A stretch of 64,000 nt of DNA from Klebsormidium nitens. Lineage: Eukaryota > Streptophyta > Klebsormidiophyceae > Klebsormidiales > Klebsormidiaceae. The stretch spans positions 1-64,000 of the forward strand of contig DF237403.1 in assembly GCA_000708835.1 (NCBI GenBank). The letters are read 5' to 3'. The translations under genes were made by a program, and so were the position numbers. The notes beneath the pieces were generated by a model. That model was given only the letters and a program-made list of their open reading frames with translations, searched no databases and was not told the DNA's origin. Shown here piece by piece: positions 11,520 through 23,700 of this stretch (positions are counted from its first letter, which is position 1; each line of letters begins with the position of its first letter).

Positions 11520-14500
11520 ATGAGCACTAGATGTACGGTTGTTTCCAACCGGCCAATCGGTGCAGGCCTCTGCTTGGAAAGGATTTTTGCAAAGAAGACT
11601 GAGCCGCTCTTGCCCAACTCAAGTCCAGCAATCCCGAATGAAAGCCGGAGAGGTGGTAAAAGGTTCCTCCGGCGCCCCTTTGCCGTGTGCGCATGGTGTC
11701 AACTTTCCCCCTCAGTTTCTGGAGACTGTCAAAGCAGGAAGACCACATGCCAAGTTGCAAGCTTGACACCAGCTTTTCAATCTGGACTGCATAAGCTATC
11801 CGTTCACAAGAGCACAAGACGTCCGGCATCAGTGGCTTCCGTTGCTCCCACAGAGGGTAAAGAAAACGTGGATAATGTCAAAGTCGAAGCATACCTGGAG
11901 CGGATAGCTTATCAGGGACCGCCACCTTATATGGTGGAAGGAGAGGAAGGAGAAGCGCTGGAGGCTTTGCGGAGCCTGCATTGGGCTCACCTTCTGGCGG
12001 TACCTTTTGAGAACCTGAGGTAAGTGACTGGTAATTGCAGCATAATCACAGCGGCCGAATGTTGTTACCCTGCTGTTTGTGCTCGCACTTCACGGATGCA
12101 TTGTAGGGTGACTGTGGCCGATACAAAGAACTTTTCAAGACAGGAGTAGGCGGCTATACTTGGATACATGATTGGCAAGGAGCGTTGCAAGCGCGACATG
12201 GCATTTGGTAAAATCAATCCACTGAAAATGACCGCAGGTGGCCCCATCTTCCATGAAGGCTATGCTGAACTCGGCTGTGCCTGCTTAAGTCAACCTTGAA
12301 GAAGTCCTGTATTGAAATGTTGCAATTTGCATGATTTTTCTGATTTTTCACACCTGATCTTTGTTGAATGATCTATCTATAAGCGCTCCGTACGCTTTTG
12401 GACTGGCCCAATTTGAGCTCTGACAGATGCAGGAAAGGTGCTGGAGGGAGAGAACTTTTCAAGTCTTGACTTCAATCGGCCAAGGTCTGCAGTTTGGGTC
12501 TGGTTGAGTGGACGGTCACTAAAAGATGAATTGACTTGCGTGCAGTGTTCACAACGGGGAGACAATCCAGCTAGACTACGATAAGCTGTACGACAAGATA
12601 GTGAGGCGGAGGAGGGGCGGGTTTTGCTATGAGGTAAGACTTGTCTACGTGTTCTTATCCAGAATTGACTAGACAAGTAGGAAAAGAAGATGGAGAAACA
12701 TACGACTTCTGCGAAGCTTGGTTTGTTGGGGTCAGGGCCAGAGAGTCGAGCCATGTTAGGCAGGTTCATTGGACTTCCCTCCTCTCAGAAAAGTGACCAG
12801 TGGCATGCCTGCTGAATCACATATGGGGGCACCCAAGAGGGTGCAGACTTATAATCTGCTGCGCCATCCACTGCTCTTCTCATAGGAGAGACGTGGGATA
12901 GTGAGCTCGGAGGGGATTACAAGGGACGTAATTCTTGCCAATTGGTTGGTTGTTGGTTTTCCTATGAAGGATGGCTGCACTGCATGGTAAAGAGCTCTAG
13001 GACAAACATATGTGTAGGCGGAAGAAGTTTGAGGATATCATGTATGTGAAAATGACAACCACTGCTTTGTCTAAGCGAGACATTCTAAAATACGGACAAT
13101 CTGTTTCGAAGAAGTCGCAGACTGATCAACTCCGTAACCAATCGCTGCTCCTGTGTTGCAGAACAACGGCTGCTTTGCCTGGCTGTTGCGACAACTGGGC
13201 TACCAGGTCTCCCTCATGTCGGCCAGCGTTTTCCAGCAGGGAGCGCAGGGGGGCCGCTTCGGCCCCGAATATGACCATGTAAGAAACTTGGTCTAGATTT
13301 GGGTTTGGGTTCGGATTTGGGTTTGTATGGGGTCCTTGGTTCCGGTTTGAGTTCGGGTTTGGATGGGTCCTGGTTGGGTTCGAGACTGCCTCCTTTCGGA
13401 CACGACCATAAAGCTGGACATCTGCCTACTCTGCAATCTGCAAAGCGTTGGTGTGGCAAATTTATTCTTGCTTGTGAAATCTAAGAGGGAAAAGATATAG
13501 AGTCGGAAGACTTTCAGGGCACTTGAAAGCGAGTCTATGACTGTCCGGTCTTACAGGTGGCACGTCCTAGTTCTTCTTGAGTATCCTAAGGAAACCAAAG
13601 CCATAGAAGAGTGTTTGCAGAAACTGGTGGACTCGTCGTACGAAAGACGAAAGTTCTCTTCCTTTGTTCCGTTATGAAGCTTCGGTTGCCCTCCGTTCTG
13701 GTCTCCTGAGTCCCATATGTTTGAAAATTGAGATTCTTTGTGCTCACTCAGGCTGAGTGCACACCGCATCAACTGAGACAGCCGCGAAATATCAGTTATG
13801 AACGTTTTCAGATTTCTCCGGCCTCTGTTTGAGAACTCAAACGCAGCACTCAACGTTTACGTCGTGGACTACCGGCCCCAGAGCACGTCTTGCGGCGACT
13901 CTGAACCACTAACTTATCAACATGTGTTGCTTGCAGCTCGTCTTGATGGTCCACATTGGGAAGAAACGGTGGCTTGCGGACGTCGGCTTTGGCAGTAGCT
14001 ACCCCGACCTCCTCGACTTCGACACTCGGGACGAACAGGTAAGGTTCATATCTTTTCCAATATCCCCCCCTTCTCTTCTTCTTCTATGCTACTTTGAAGA
14101 TTGCGTCCGTCCACAACTTGCCCATCAAACGTCCACAACTGCTTTCAACCTTCTAAGGCTTTTCATAGACCAGTTCAGTCCGGATGTTGATTGTCAGATT
14201 ACCGCCTTTCCCGTCTAGAAACATCAACATGTTGCTGGTGCTTCTTTAGAAGCCGCCTTTTGTCAATCGACCCTACTGTCAATCCTCCGAGGGCCGCTGA
14301 CGTCTTGCCGATTCAACATATCTCCAAAACGCTGACGTCATGCTACGTCCACCCCCGCAGGTCCAAGTAACGGGCCGGCACCGCGTGCTGCCGGACATTT
14401 TGCTGCGCGGTTCGGGGGTGTACGTGTACTGGCAGTGGATGCCCCCCCCTGGGAGCAGCGTCCAGGCGCCCGGGGAGTGGCAACCGAGGCACCGGTTCTG

Positions 14501-16744
14501 CATACGGCCGAAGCAGCTGGAGGACTTTCGCCAGGTGGGGCATGTTCGGCTCCTTTCTTCCGTTGTTTGCGAACATATTTATCACTCTTGGGACTGATGA
14601 ACTTTCCAGCCCGTCCTTTCTTTGGACAAATGGTGCTGTGCCGGAGCCTAGGCACCGGTTGTGCATACGGCCGAAGCAGCTGGAAGAATTCCGCCAGGTG
14701 GGGGCCTGCCGGTTCTTTGTTTCTTTCTTTTGCTTATGTAGTTTTGGGACTGAGTATTTCCCAGCATACTCCTTTCTTTCTCTGGACAGCTAGTGCTGTG
14801 CAAGGTCTTCGTATCCAATTCTGCATACAGCGGAAGCGACCGGAGGACTTTCGTCAGGTGGGGGCATCTTTGGTTTCGTCGTCGTTTGCTTTGTGTGTCT
14901 GAGGTTTCTTGGACTGGTTTCTCCGCAAGCTGATAGTCTCCTTTTTCGGGACGGTTTATGCTCTGTGAATGGCAGGGCGCCTTTCTTGCCTTTTGGGGCG
15001 TTTCTGGAAGGTAGCTGCTTTTTAGCCAGTGATTCGTCAAAAAAGAAGACGGAGGTATCTCCTTTTTAGGGCCATCAAAATACTGGCTTCAATCTTCGTT
15101 TGGCTGACAAAAGGGTTATTGCAGATTGAGGACGCGTCTTCGTTCTTTGAACGTACCGTTTTGTTTGCGTCAAAAATCCAAGTAGCCACGTACTGATTTG
15201 GGAGCTTCAGAGAAAGAAGCTGTCCGCAAATCCGCTTTCACGGGATTACGCTTTCTCCAGAATCTGCCAATTGGTCGCCGTTCGGAACCACGAGCAAGAC
15301 GGAACAGAAGGAGGAGAATACAGAGAGCTACACGACGCGAATAGAGGACGTTGTCGAACCTCACACTGAGCAACCCATTCCGTTGCGTTCGAGAGATCGA
15401 ACGAAGTGCTCTTACTTCTCGTCAAATTTGCACGGAAGGGCGTTGTCGAGCTCCGCACTGCAATTCTACCTCCGCCGTTTCGGTTATGACGTCGATCGCA
15501 GTGCTTTGGTCCCTTGCCAGATGTGCACGCCCCTCAGACTAGCTCTGAGTCCTTCTGCCGGAAGGGGCCGCATGATGTTGCGAGCACTTCCGCCGTTCCG
15601 GTCGAGAAATTGAATGGAACGTTTCTTTATTGCCACATGTGCATTTTCCACCAGAGTAGCCCCAAGTCCTTCTTTTCGGAGGGCCTCATCGTGGCACGAT
15701 GAGTTCCGCCGTTCCGATCGAGAGATTGAACGGAACGTTTCTTCCTTGTCCAGATGTGCACGTTCCACCAGAGTAGCCCTGAGTCCTTCTTCCGCAAGGG
15801 CCTTCTCGTGTCGCGGTTACGGGGGCCCGAGGAGGGGGGTGGCACGATTACACTGACCGACAGCAAACTCATTGTATATACCGCAGACACGGACGAACGC
15901 ACGGTGAGCTTTCTATCCCCTTGATCTTTCGTTCTTGTGAAAGCATTCCCTTATCAAGAACAACGCACGAAGACGGCAAACTGGTTGTAGATACCGCAGA
16001 CACGGACGAATTGCATGGTGAGCGTCAGATCGCCTGTGATTCTGGGGTCTGGGTTCGGTTTGCAAGGGTTTTCGTACAACGTAGAGGAATGCGCAGTGAC
16101 AGGAAGTGATACATCATATCGCATAGACGGACGAAGGCACGGTGAAATTGTGTATCGCCTGAGCTTCTGGGCGCTAAAGACAAGTAACATTGAGAGCCCC
16201 TGTGGGCTCTGCAAGGCCAAAGGATTGGGCGGTGAAGGTCGTCCAGTGCTTCGAAGGGGGCTCGAACCGTGCAACTATCCAGCATTTGCAAATTGCTTTC
16301 CGTAGGGATGAGCTGTTTGCAAGATTCCAGGTTGGAGTATATCGTAGCAGCTTTGCTTCGTGAGTACGCGCAAGCAATAATATTCCTTTGTCTGAATATG
16401 TTTCAGAGCAACATCCGCAGGCCCTAAGCACAAGGTCCTTGGTTAGAGTTTGTCGTAGGAGACGAATCTAGATATTGGGTCAACATTAGTATTATATTGC
16501 CGTGGATAATCTGGACATCATACCAAGATGGGCTGTTTAAAGCCAGGAAGGTGCCAATTTCATAAAGAACTGTTGGGATGCGGACAGACAGCCGACTCAT
16601 AGCCCTTCATTTTGTGCTTTGCTTTCATAAAAGGAGGGTTCACAATGCATCGACTTGTGTTGCATGCAGGAAGAGTTGATAGACAGCCAGGAGCGCTTCA
16701 ACGACGAGCTGCAAAAACACTTTGGTATTAGCGAACCTGGCTGA
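11520..16744 (+). CDS. arylamine N-acetyltransferase with N-terminal extension
   Basis: Seven exons: 11520-12019, 12546-12633, 13162-13278, 13937-14038, 14361-14534, 15754-15903, 16670-16744; 401 residues. The NAT family transfers acetyl from acetyl-CoA to arylamines and hydrazines through a Cys-His-Asp triad. Here the triad reads Cys194 (RRGGFCYE), His235 (EYDHLVLMV) and Asp250 (LADVGFG). HLLAVPFENLSVHNGE and the end ELQKHFGI are also typical. Residues 1 to about 122 precede the usual NAT start (VEAYLERIAY.GP), are rich in Ser, Arg and Pro and poor in acidic residues, and look like an organelle, probably plastid, transit peptide. The exon 5 to 6 junction gives EDFRQMCTFHQSSPESFF, matching the N.xSTSPxSxF region of the family. 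A further small exon between 15903 and 16670 cannot be excluded. Introns 5 and 6 are packed with decayed copies of exon edges. Confidence 0.9.
13293..13385 (+). repeat. telomere-like GGGTTTGG/GGGTTCGG simple repeat in NAT intron 3
   Basis: Just after exon 3 the intron contains about 90 bp built from GGGTTTGG, GGGTTCGG and GGTTTGAGTTC variants. It resembles degenerate plant-type telomere repeats but has no perfect TTTAGGG array. A simple G/T-rich slippage repeat is the more modest explanation. Confidence 0.5.
14486..14860 (+). repeat. three tandem copies of NAT exon 5 3' end (about 160 bp period)
   Basis: The exon end CACCGGTTCTGCATACGG...GACTTTCGCCAG with its donor GTGGGG ends at 14534. Two further copies end at 14697 and 14857, giving periods of 163 and 160. 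Copy 2 still reads RHRLCIRPKQLEEFRQ and copy 3 FCIQRKRPEDFRQ, each followed by GTGGGG. The intronic halves also match (GGGACTGA, TCTTTGGACA/TCTCTGGACA), so the duplicated unit spans the splice junction. Confidence 0.9.
15405..15800 (+). repeat. tandem copies of NAT exon 6 start (about 117 bp period)
   Basis: The functional exon starts at 15754 with ATGTGCAC after CCAG. Earlier copies begin at 15637 (ATGTGCATTTTCCACCAGAG, acceptor changed from CAG to CAC) and 15521 (CCAG retained), giving periods of 117 and 116; a weaker fourth lies near 15423. Each unit also carries intron sequence CGTTCCG..CGAGA.ATTGAA.GGAACGTTTCTT. Copy 2 translates as a near-copy of the exon (CIFHQSSPKSFF) and then hits a stop. 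Confidence 0.88.
15853..16144 (+). repeat. copies of NAT exon 6 3' end (114 bp period)
   Basis: ACCGCAGACACGGACGAA, the exon 6 end before the donor at 15904, recurs with donor GTGAGC at 16018, 114 bp later, and in weaker form (GACGGACGAAGGCACGGTGA) ending near 16144. The second copy keeps an intact-looking donor, so alternative donor use is conceivable. Confidence 0.8.
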
Positions 16745-17760
16745 CTGGAGAAAATCCGTTCTTCACGAGTTTCGACATCGTACAATAATCTGCGTTTAAA
16801 AGAGATCAGCCCAGCTGGTACCGACCGGATTAGGCCTGCCAATACAGCTCCTAGCGGACCAGCCAATGCACAAGCTTGCAAGATGAGCGTATCAAGCCCT
16901 AGAAGGAGCATCTATGGTGACATTCTTTAGAACTCTAGAATTGCGTTTGCCGTGAGAACTGGACTTGTAATGGGATCCATCTACCGCCGCGGCCGGGGAT
17001 GGTAAGAACCTCAAGAGAACTTTGAGTCTGATCGACGCACCAAGATCACGAACTCGTTCACCTATGGGACGAGATTCCCCGCTGGCACAAGGTCGACCGG
17101 CTTAGTAGATGTTTTAGTTACGTGGCCTTGCTGGATATCTGGTCGTCCGAATAGGCAATCATCGCCTCGGAGTATATTAAGTTGCGCATGTCTTGTTGAA
17201 GTACATGTGCATGCGCAACTTTGACTGCACATATATTTCGCCACGCGCATGAAAAGGCTGCCTGCTTCCGGCCACCTTATTTCATTCGCTCGCGTGCTGC
17301 CTTGCATATATGCGCCACTGGATCTCGCACGAGCTTTAAGATCCGTGCATACATGTATATACCAGAATATAATTGAATCGTGATGTATAATTTCATTCGT
17401 CACACCAGACGGAGTCCTTTGTACATGACTCCCGAGCTGGTACACTATGAGCGGCCGTCGGTTTAGCCAGCCCCATGAGTGACGGGTTATGCAGTGGTCC
17501 GGCCGTGCGCGCCTGCAGACTGGCACGTGCTGGCAAACGGTTGCATGATTGACGTACCTACATTTTACAGTGATCGGACTCGCGCGTATCACACCGTATG
17601 CAGTGTTGTCCGCACCAGAGGTGGTTCCATGTTTAAATCCACAATCGAAAGGCACCTCCAATACATACTTTCAAAGCGACAAACTTGAATGTGCAGCCTT
17701 TGTACATACCTAAACAGACCCAACGATATCAAGACACCAACTAAAAAGGGCAAGTTGAAC
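16745..17760. other. intergenic region between convergent NAT and CLPTM1 genes
   Basis: The two flanking genes end toward each other here. A minus-strand frame at 17062-17661 (199 codons) is open by length, but its translation shows no motif and its codon use is unlike that of the surrounding exons; I do not call it. The stretch is rich in TGCATG, CATATAT and CCGCGGCCGG motifs. Confidence 0.45.
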
Positions 17761-20700
17761 TTATTTCGTTTTCTTATTCCCTTTGCTGGACGCCACTAGA
17801 GGCACTTCCTCTTTTGCCTCGGCCACCTTGCCTGCGGCTGTCCTTGTTACACTTGTCGCCTCGACGTTGGAATCCTTTGCTACTACAACTTCGCCTTCCG
17901 GCAGTGCCGGCGTAACAGGTGCTCCAACGAGTTCGGCTGGAGGCTGGCCTAGCGCTTCTTCCCCCCCGAACCCGAACTCGTTGACCCGCTTCTTGTCCAC
18001 TGGGTAAATGTACAGCTGGTAGAGGAAGATCAGGAACACCAGGTCTGCAAAAGCACAAGCCACGAACGTCATTGAGAGAAGCATGGTGACACGGATGGTG
18101 CTTGCAGAAGCACCGGCAATGACCTTTCAAATCGTAGCATACTAATAGCCCCACCAGAAGAGACTAACTCTGCGTGCTCTCACAAACAGAAGCGCACGTC
18201 GGCCTCGAAATGAGAAGACGGTAAGTCGGAGACTACCGAACTCAGATTCTAGAATAAGGAAGCCTAGATTCCGAGCCCTTTGAATTGCTGATCCTCTTGC
18301 ATATATATGTATTCAGAATTTCCCGGACTTGTGTTCCAAGATCCAACGCGTAGCGGGCCCCAAGTTTATGAAGCAGGCGTAGTGCACACTCTCGGGCTCG
18401 TGGGACAATCAGAAGTCGCAGCGCCAATTAGCAACGCATCAATGCAAGTTTGACAAGATTCAAATTCAAAGCGGATTCGAGCCCAGGTTGCCAAACGCAA
18501 TACCTTCGATAGAAAGAACGTATGGGTTGCCTTCAAGGGTTTCAAGATAACCTGAAAGTTGAGGGACTGACCGTCACGGAAGACGCTCAGGCGGTGCAGG
18601 AGCGGCATCTTGATGACAAAGGCAAAGAGGTCGTCAATGATGGTGTTCAGGAACTTGTACGTCATTTGCCGCCACGGCAGGTGCGCCACCGACTTGAGCT
18701 TGTAGTTGATGAACAGCTGCGGGGTCATCATGATGAAACCTGCACGCACAGTAGGGCAAATCCGTCATACCTTCTCTTTGCGTGAGGAAAAGTAGGCGCC
18801 ATCTAGCCCCGGCATGGTTCCCACATGCTAAAAAGTGTAAGGCCAGATCTGAGAGAACGGAATAGTACGGTGACCAGGGCAGGCCAGCATGCTCTGTAAA
18901 AGCTTTCCAAACCGACGCTCATCCGTCTTTCTGGCGCGAGCCTGTGTGAATAGCTCCGTGTCCCTGATATCCTGGCAGATAAACTAGTCAAGTATCCAGA
19001 ACAGAAGAACAAACTCAAAAGGTCACACGGTCTTGTCGCCCCAACGCGGGGCTTTGACCAGTAACCCCGCCCCCTTTCAACTGTCAATGAACGTTTGTAT
19101 CAACCGCAAGCAGCGACACATATGAGCTTCCGGCAACATGCAAGCCATAGTGAGTCATTGGTTCTTTACCAAAGGTGCAGACGCAACCAGTGACGACCCA
19201 TGCAAGTCTGGACAATTCATAAATAATCTGTCAGCCGCAAGCGCGACATGTGTTTAACTTTCAACCGGACTTCACACGCGCACAAAACTCACCAAAGGTG
19301 TAGACGCAGCCCGTGAGCGAGGTGACGACCCAGGAGTACCAGCTCTTGTGCGTCTGGTAGAAGAGCGACCAGACGGCGTAGCCGCCCACGAGCGGGAAGA
19401 GCGAGTACGACAGGTAGCGCGTCGCCTGCTCGTCGTATTCTTTGGTCTTATTCCCCTCGTACGACTGCTTGTCCTTAAACACCAGGATCGGGAACGAGCC
19501 CCACCGACCGACCTGCACAGCGGGAATGAGTATGCTTGCTTCTCAGCACAGCTGAATGGAGATTCTGAACGCGAGATTTACCCGGCTCGTTGTTTTGTTC
19601 GGTTTTGTTGTGCTCGTATGACCGGCTTGTCCTTGAACACCAGGATCGGGAAGGAGCCCCACCGACCGACCTGCACCGCCGAACGGGGAATGAAAATCAT
19701 GTACGTGGCTACTTGAGGGGTCTAGGATCCGCCCCTAAGCAGCTCGCCCTGCTGATTGATTTTGTTTTGCCCGTTCGACTTCTTATCCTTGAACACAAGG
19801 ATCGGAAGAGAGCGCCACCAACCGATGTGCACCGCCGAGCGCGGCGTGGGTAATGGCAGGCGGCTTGCAGAGTTTTGCACAAATTAAAGTGCTACCGTCG
19901 AATCACAGCCCAGCTTTCCGAATTGCAGGGTGCGTCCTGGGATCTGAAGATTTTGGCAAGACTGGTCCTGATACCTTGGTCTTCCAACAACCCGCAACAA
20001 AGCCACCACAAACAAGACATCTGGAGCATTCGTGGAATGATATCAAAACCTTGAACGGCAGTGCCGAGATTTGACCGTCCCATCCCAGAGTGATCCTGTG
20101 GTCCACCTAACAGCAAATGTTTGCTTCTGACCTGCTCCGCATTCACCGAGCTCACCCAAGTCGTCCCCTGCGCCTACTGAAGACACTCAGCTTCGAAATC
20201 ACCCCAAAAAAATCAGAGTAGTTTACAGGGTTCTCGCATTGGGGAAGTGACTCACCGAGATGTCCATGGCCTTGCCGATCCCCCGAACAAGCAACTGTGT
20301 ACCACAGAGCGGTTTCAAAAGTATCCGGAATACTAACTAAACTCATTCACAATGTTCGTCAGTGTCTCGGTGACTTTCTGAGTATCTCGGTAAACCTGTC
20401 ACAAACTCACCGAGATGTCCATGGCCTTGCCGATCTTCCAGAACTCGATGACACAGCCGACGGCGGCGCTGATGATGATCATCCAGCTCGTCTCGTTGTC
20501 CAGCAGGTACATCAGCACGATCACTTGGGACACGAAGGAGATGATCACCGTGCGCGCCGACAGGCCCATCATCGACTTGTTGTTGCGCCAAAACTGGATA
20601 TCTGCGGAAACAAGGCAGCCGGGTATATGGTCAGGAACGGGTCACTGGGGGGCGCATACAGCTCAGTTTTGATGGCCGAAATGCCCATCATCGACTTGTT

Positions 20701-23700
20701 GTTGCGTCAAAAGTGGATACCTGCGGAAACAAGGCAGCCGGGTGTGGGGTCAAAAAGTGTCCCTCAGGGGGCGCAGAGCGCGTTTCTGTGGTGGTAAGGA
20801 GTTTGTGAGCAGTTCGATGCTTTGCTTTTGCGGGAAAGGTGGTGGTTGACGAGGATTCGTAAAGGGGCCAGTTTTTTGTAACCAGAAAACAGTGGACCAC
20901 CCGTTTCAGAAGAGCTCGTGCGAGCTGAACTCGGTACGAGCTACCGAGCGGGCCTTCCGTGCCCGGATTGGATAACCTTTCACCCCTCAAATTGGCTGCT
21001 TAGTTCGACTCAAGAAGAGTCTCACCACACACGCATACTTCCGCCAACAAGCAGACCGTCGTGGAAGAGGATGCAAAATCTTCGAGGTAATGGCAATATC
21101 GAGCATGATGATATGGAACACCAAGGCAGGGCAACCCCTTCAAACGCGTCGCGCTGGGCATATGGTACAGTGGCGAGGTGCCCCGCATTTGGCGTATGGT
21201 ATGGTAGCGAGGTGCACCGCATCTGCTGCTCACCAATCTTCAAGGCGAAATAGTTCAGACGACAAACTTGTTGCGGGTCAACTTGATCACGCTGGTCAAA
21301 TCCACCGTTTACGTCGCTTGGGGGGCGTTAGTACATCGCGCTTAGTCCCACAGCAACGGGAGTTTATCCGCTGCAATTGTCCTTACGGACGGCAAGAGAC
21401 CCTGCAAAAAGCGATTGTGCGCTGCTGCTTACCGTTTTTGAAGGCGAGAAAGTCGAACACGGTGTGGAACATGGAGACCACCATGGTCAGGCCCAGCAGC
21501 CACGGGTTGCCCTCGATGAACACTCTCTGCACAGCACAAGCGAGTACACTGATTAGAAACTTCGAAGTCGAATCATGCATTCCTCCACCGCACCCTCGCT
21601 GGGTTTCTGAGGACTGGGCGTTGCTGCCAAATCGAAATAGCAGGTGTTGTCTGGTAGCAAACCTTCAGAAGCTTTGCCAACAAATCTGATCGCTTGGCCG
21701 TTTTACTTGACACAGATGCTAGCCACGTCCGATCCCCCCTGCTGGCCACGGAGAGCTCGTGTTTTTTCCAGCAATCGGTCAGGCGGCCAGGTGCGACAAC
21801 TGGTGGTACTGACTGACGAGAGAACAAATGACAGGCAACCGCTGAATGTCAGTAATGAAAAAGGTGCGGCTGACCTTGATCTCGTCGGCTTCCCCGTCGC
21901 CCATGCTCCCCATGCTGGCCTGCATCTTGAAGCTCTGGTCCATCTGGACGTACACATTCCACCACCAGGCGCTCAGCGGCGCCAGGAACAAGTCCAGCTC
22001 CAAAGTGGTCGTCGTATCGTTGATGGGCTGCAGATAGTCCTTGAGGAGCCAGAAGTCGTTGATGAAGACGGTCGGGAAGAAGTTGCCGCTCTCGGGCTCG
22101 AAGTCGAGGAGGCCTGTCAGGTGCGCGGGAACGCCGCCCTTGGGGTATCTGCACAAAACGGGATTACGGCTTAACCATGTCTGTTTGTCAGCACTAACAG
22201 AAAGGTCTGAGAGAGAGTTGCCGCTCTCGTTCTCGAAGTCGAGAAGGCCCATAAGATGCGCGGGATCGCCGCCCTCAGGGTACCTGCATTTGTGAGGAAG
22301 TGCTTCTTAAGCAAGCTTGGTTAGGGGCAGGTCAGGGGCACTAGCCCATCAAAAATTCGCAACTCTCTTATTAAAAGGTAGGTACTCCAAATATTCTTTG
22401 ATTTTTCTGAGCCATGCTTGGCTGGGAGCAATGACCCCTGCCAGATATAAGGGGCCAATCACTGCCAGGCCTTATACACTTCGAAGCTCATGAACACCTT
22501 TTCCGACATTCTGCAAACAAGCGCTTTTGTCTCCACAAGGCCACTCACGCGTTGTGATCCTCCACGAGGTTAATTGTCACGTTGGGCCGCCAGAACGACA
22601 CCCACGGCCGCGCCGGCTCGTCCGCCGTCCCCTCTGCCTTCTTCTTCGTCGCCTCCGAGCCAGTGTTCCAGACCACGCTGTCCTCTTCTTCCGCCTCGTC
22701 GTCTGATTCCTCCTGCGCCGGTGTTACCTCGGCTGAGGCTGCCTCCTGCTTCGCTTTAGCAGCCTCGTCGCGGTCCAGCTGCGCTAACTCTGCGTCGCTG
22801 TTCATGGACTTGCCGAGCAGGTTCACGCGGCGATCCACCTTGGGCTTGATGCCGTACTTGTTGAGCCCTGCGATTGTCGACGTCTGTCTCAAGCCAAACC
22901 CTTTTCTAGTTCCATCAAGTCGAAGTAGTTCGTACAACTCTAGTCTGATGTGTTTTGAGAATCACTGCAGACTCCTATTGCAGCCATAGAACAGGAGAAG
23001 AAAATGCTCATGAATCTGTACAGGAAGTCTGAAGCATGTAAATCAGAGCTCCAAACAAGGACTGCTGGACCGACATCAAAAGGGCATGATTGAATCCGAA
23101 CACGAACATCAACCCGACAGCTTTGACCACCTCAAGTCAAGTCTGTTGATTGATGCAGGAATACAACCTTGTTCAGAATAGTCTCCTCCATGAATGCACT
23201 TACGGAAGGTTTTGCTGAATGCTGAGCCTCTTTCAAAGCTCGCATCCTCAGGGTTTGGTGAGTAGCCGGATCGAGCGAAGAATGCGTGGCCCCACAGTGA
23301 GCCGTTGTTCATCACAGCCTACACGAAGATAGTAGTTTGTTTCAAAATCAAAAGAAACTCCGTAAGCTCAGAGCCCATTTACCAACTGGAGCCCCAAAAG
23401 GGGTAGCCTCAGAACAGGCCACCAGTGAAGCAACACAAAGCACATCACGCACCAGTAGTCTCTCACTTGTGAGCGCAACCAAAAGCAGGCACTTTGGATT
23501 CCACCAGGCCTTCAAGTGCATGTTCACATCACAGAAGGAGATGTGCTCAGATCCGCCAGCAATTCATAGAGAACGAGTAAAAGATTTGGTGGCTTGCCTC
23601 GCTGGGGTGGTACGTCCAGTGCAGTTGCCTGCTGGCGGCTGTGTCTTGCGTGCTGTATGGCACGTCTTTCTCATGCCAGATCAAACTGCTGGCATCGTTA

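Noticed and set aside
16190-16280. Possible tRNA-like sequence (GGGGGCTCGAACC)
   Set aside because: No consistent acceptor stem, anticodon arm or D-arm could be folded around it.
17062-17661. 199-codon minus-strand frame between NAT and CLPTM1
   Set aside because: Length is notable, but the product is rich in His, Arg and Cys with no domain, no splice-linked neighbours, and sits in a stretch with intergenic composition.
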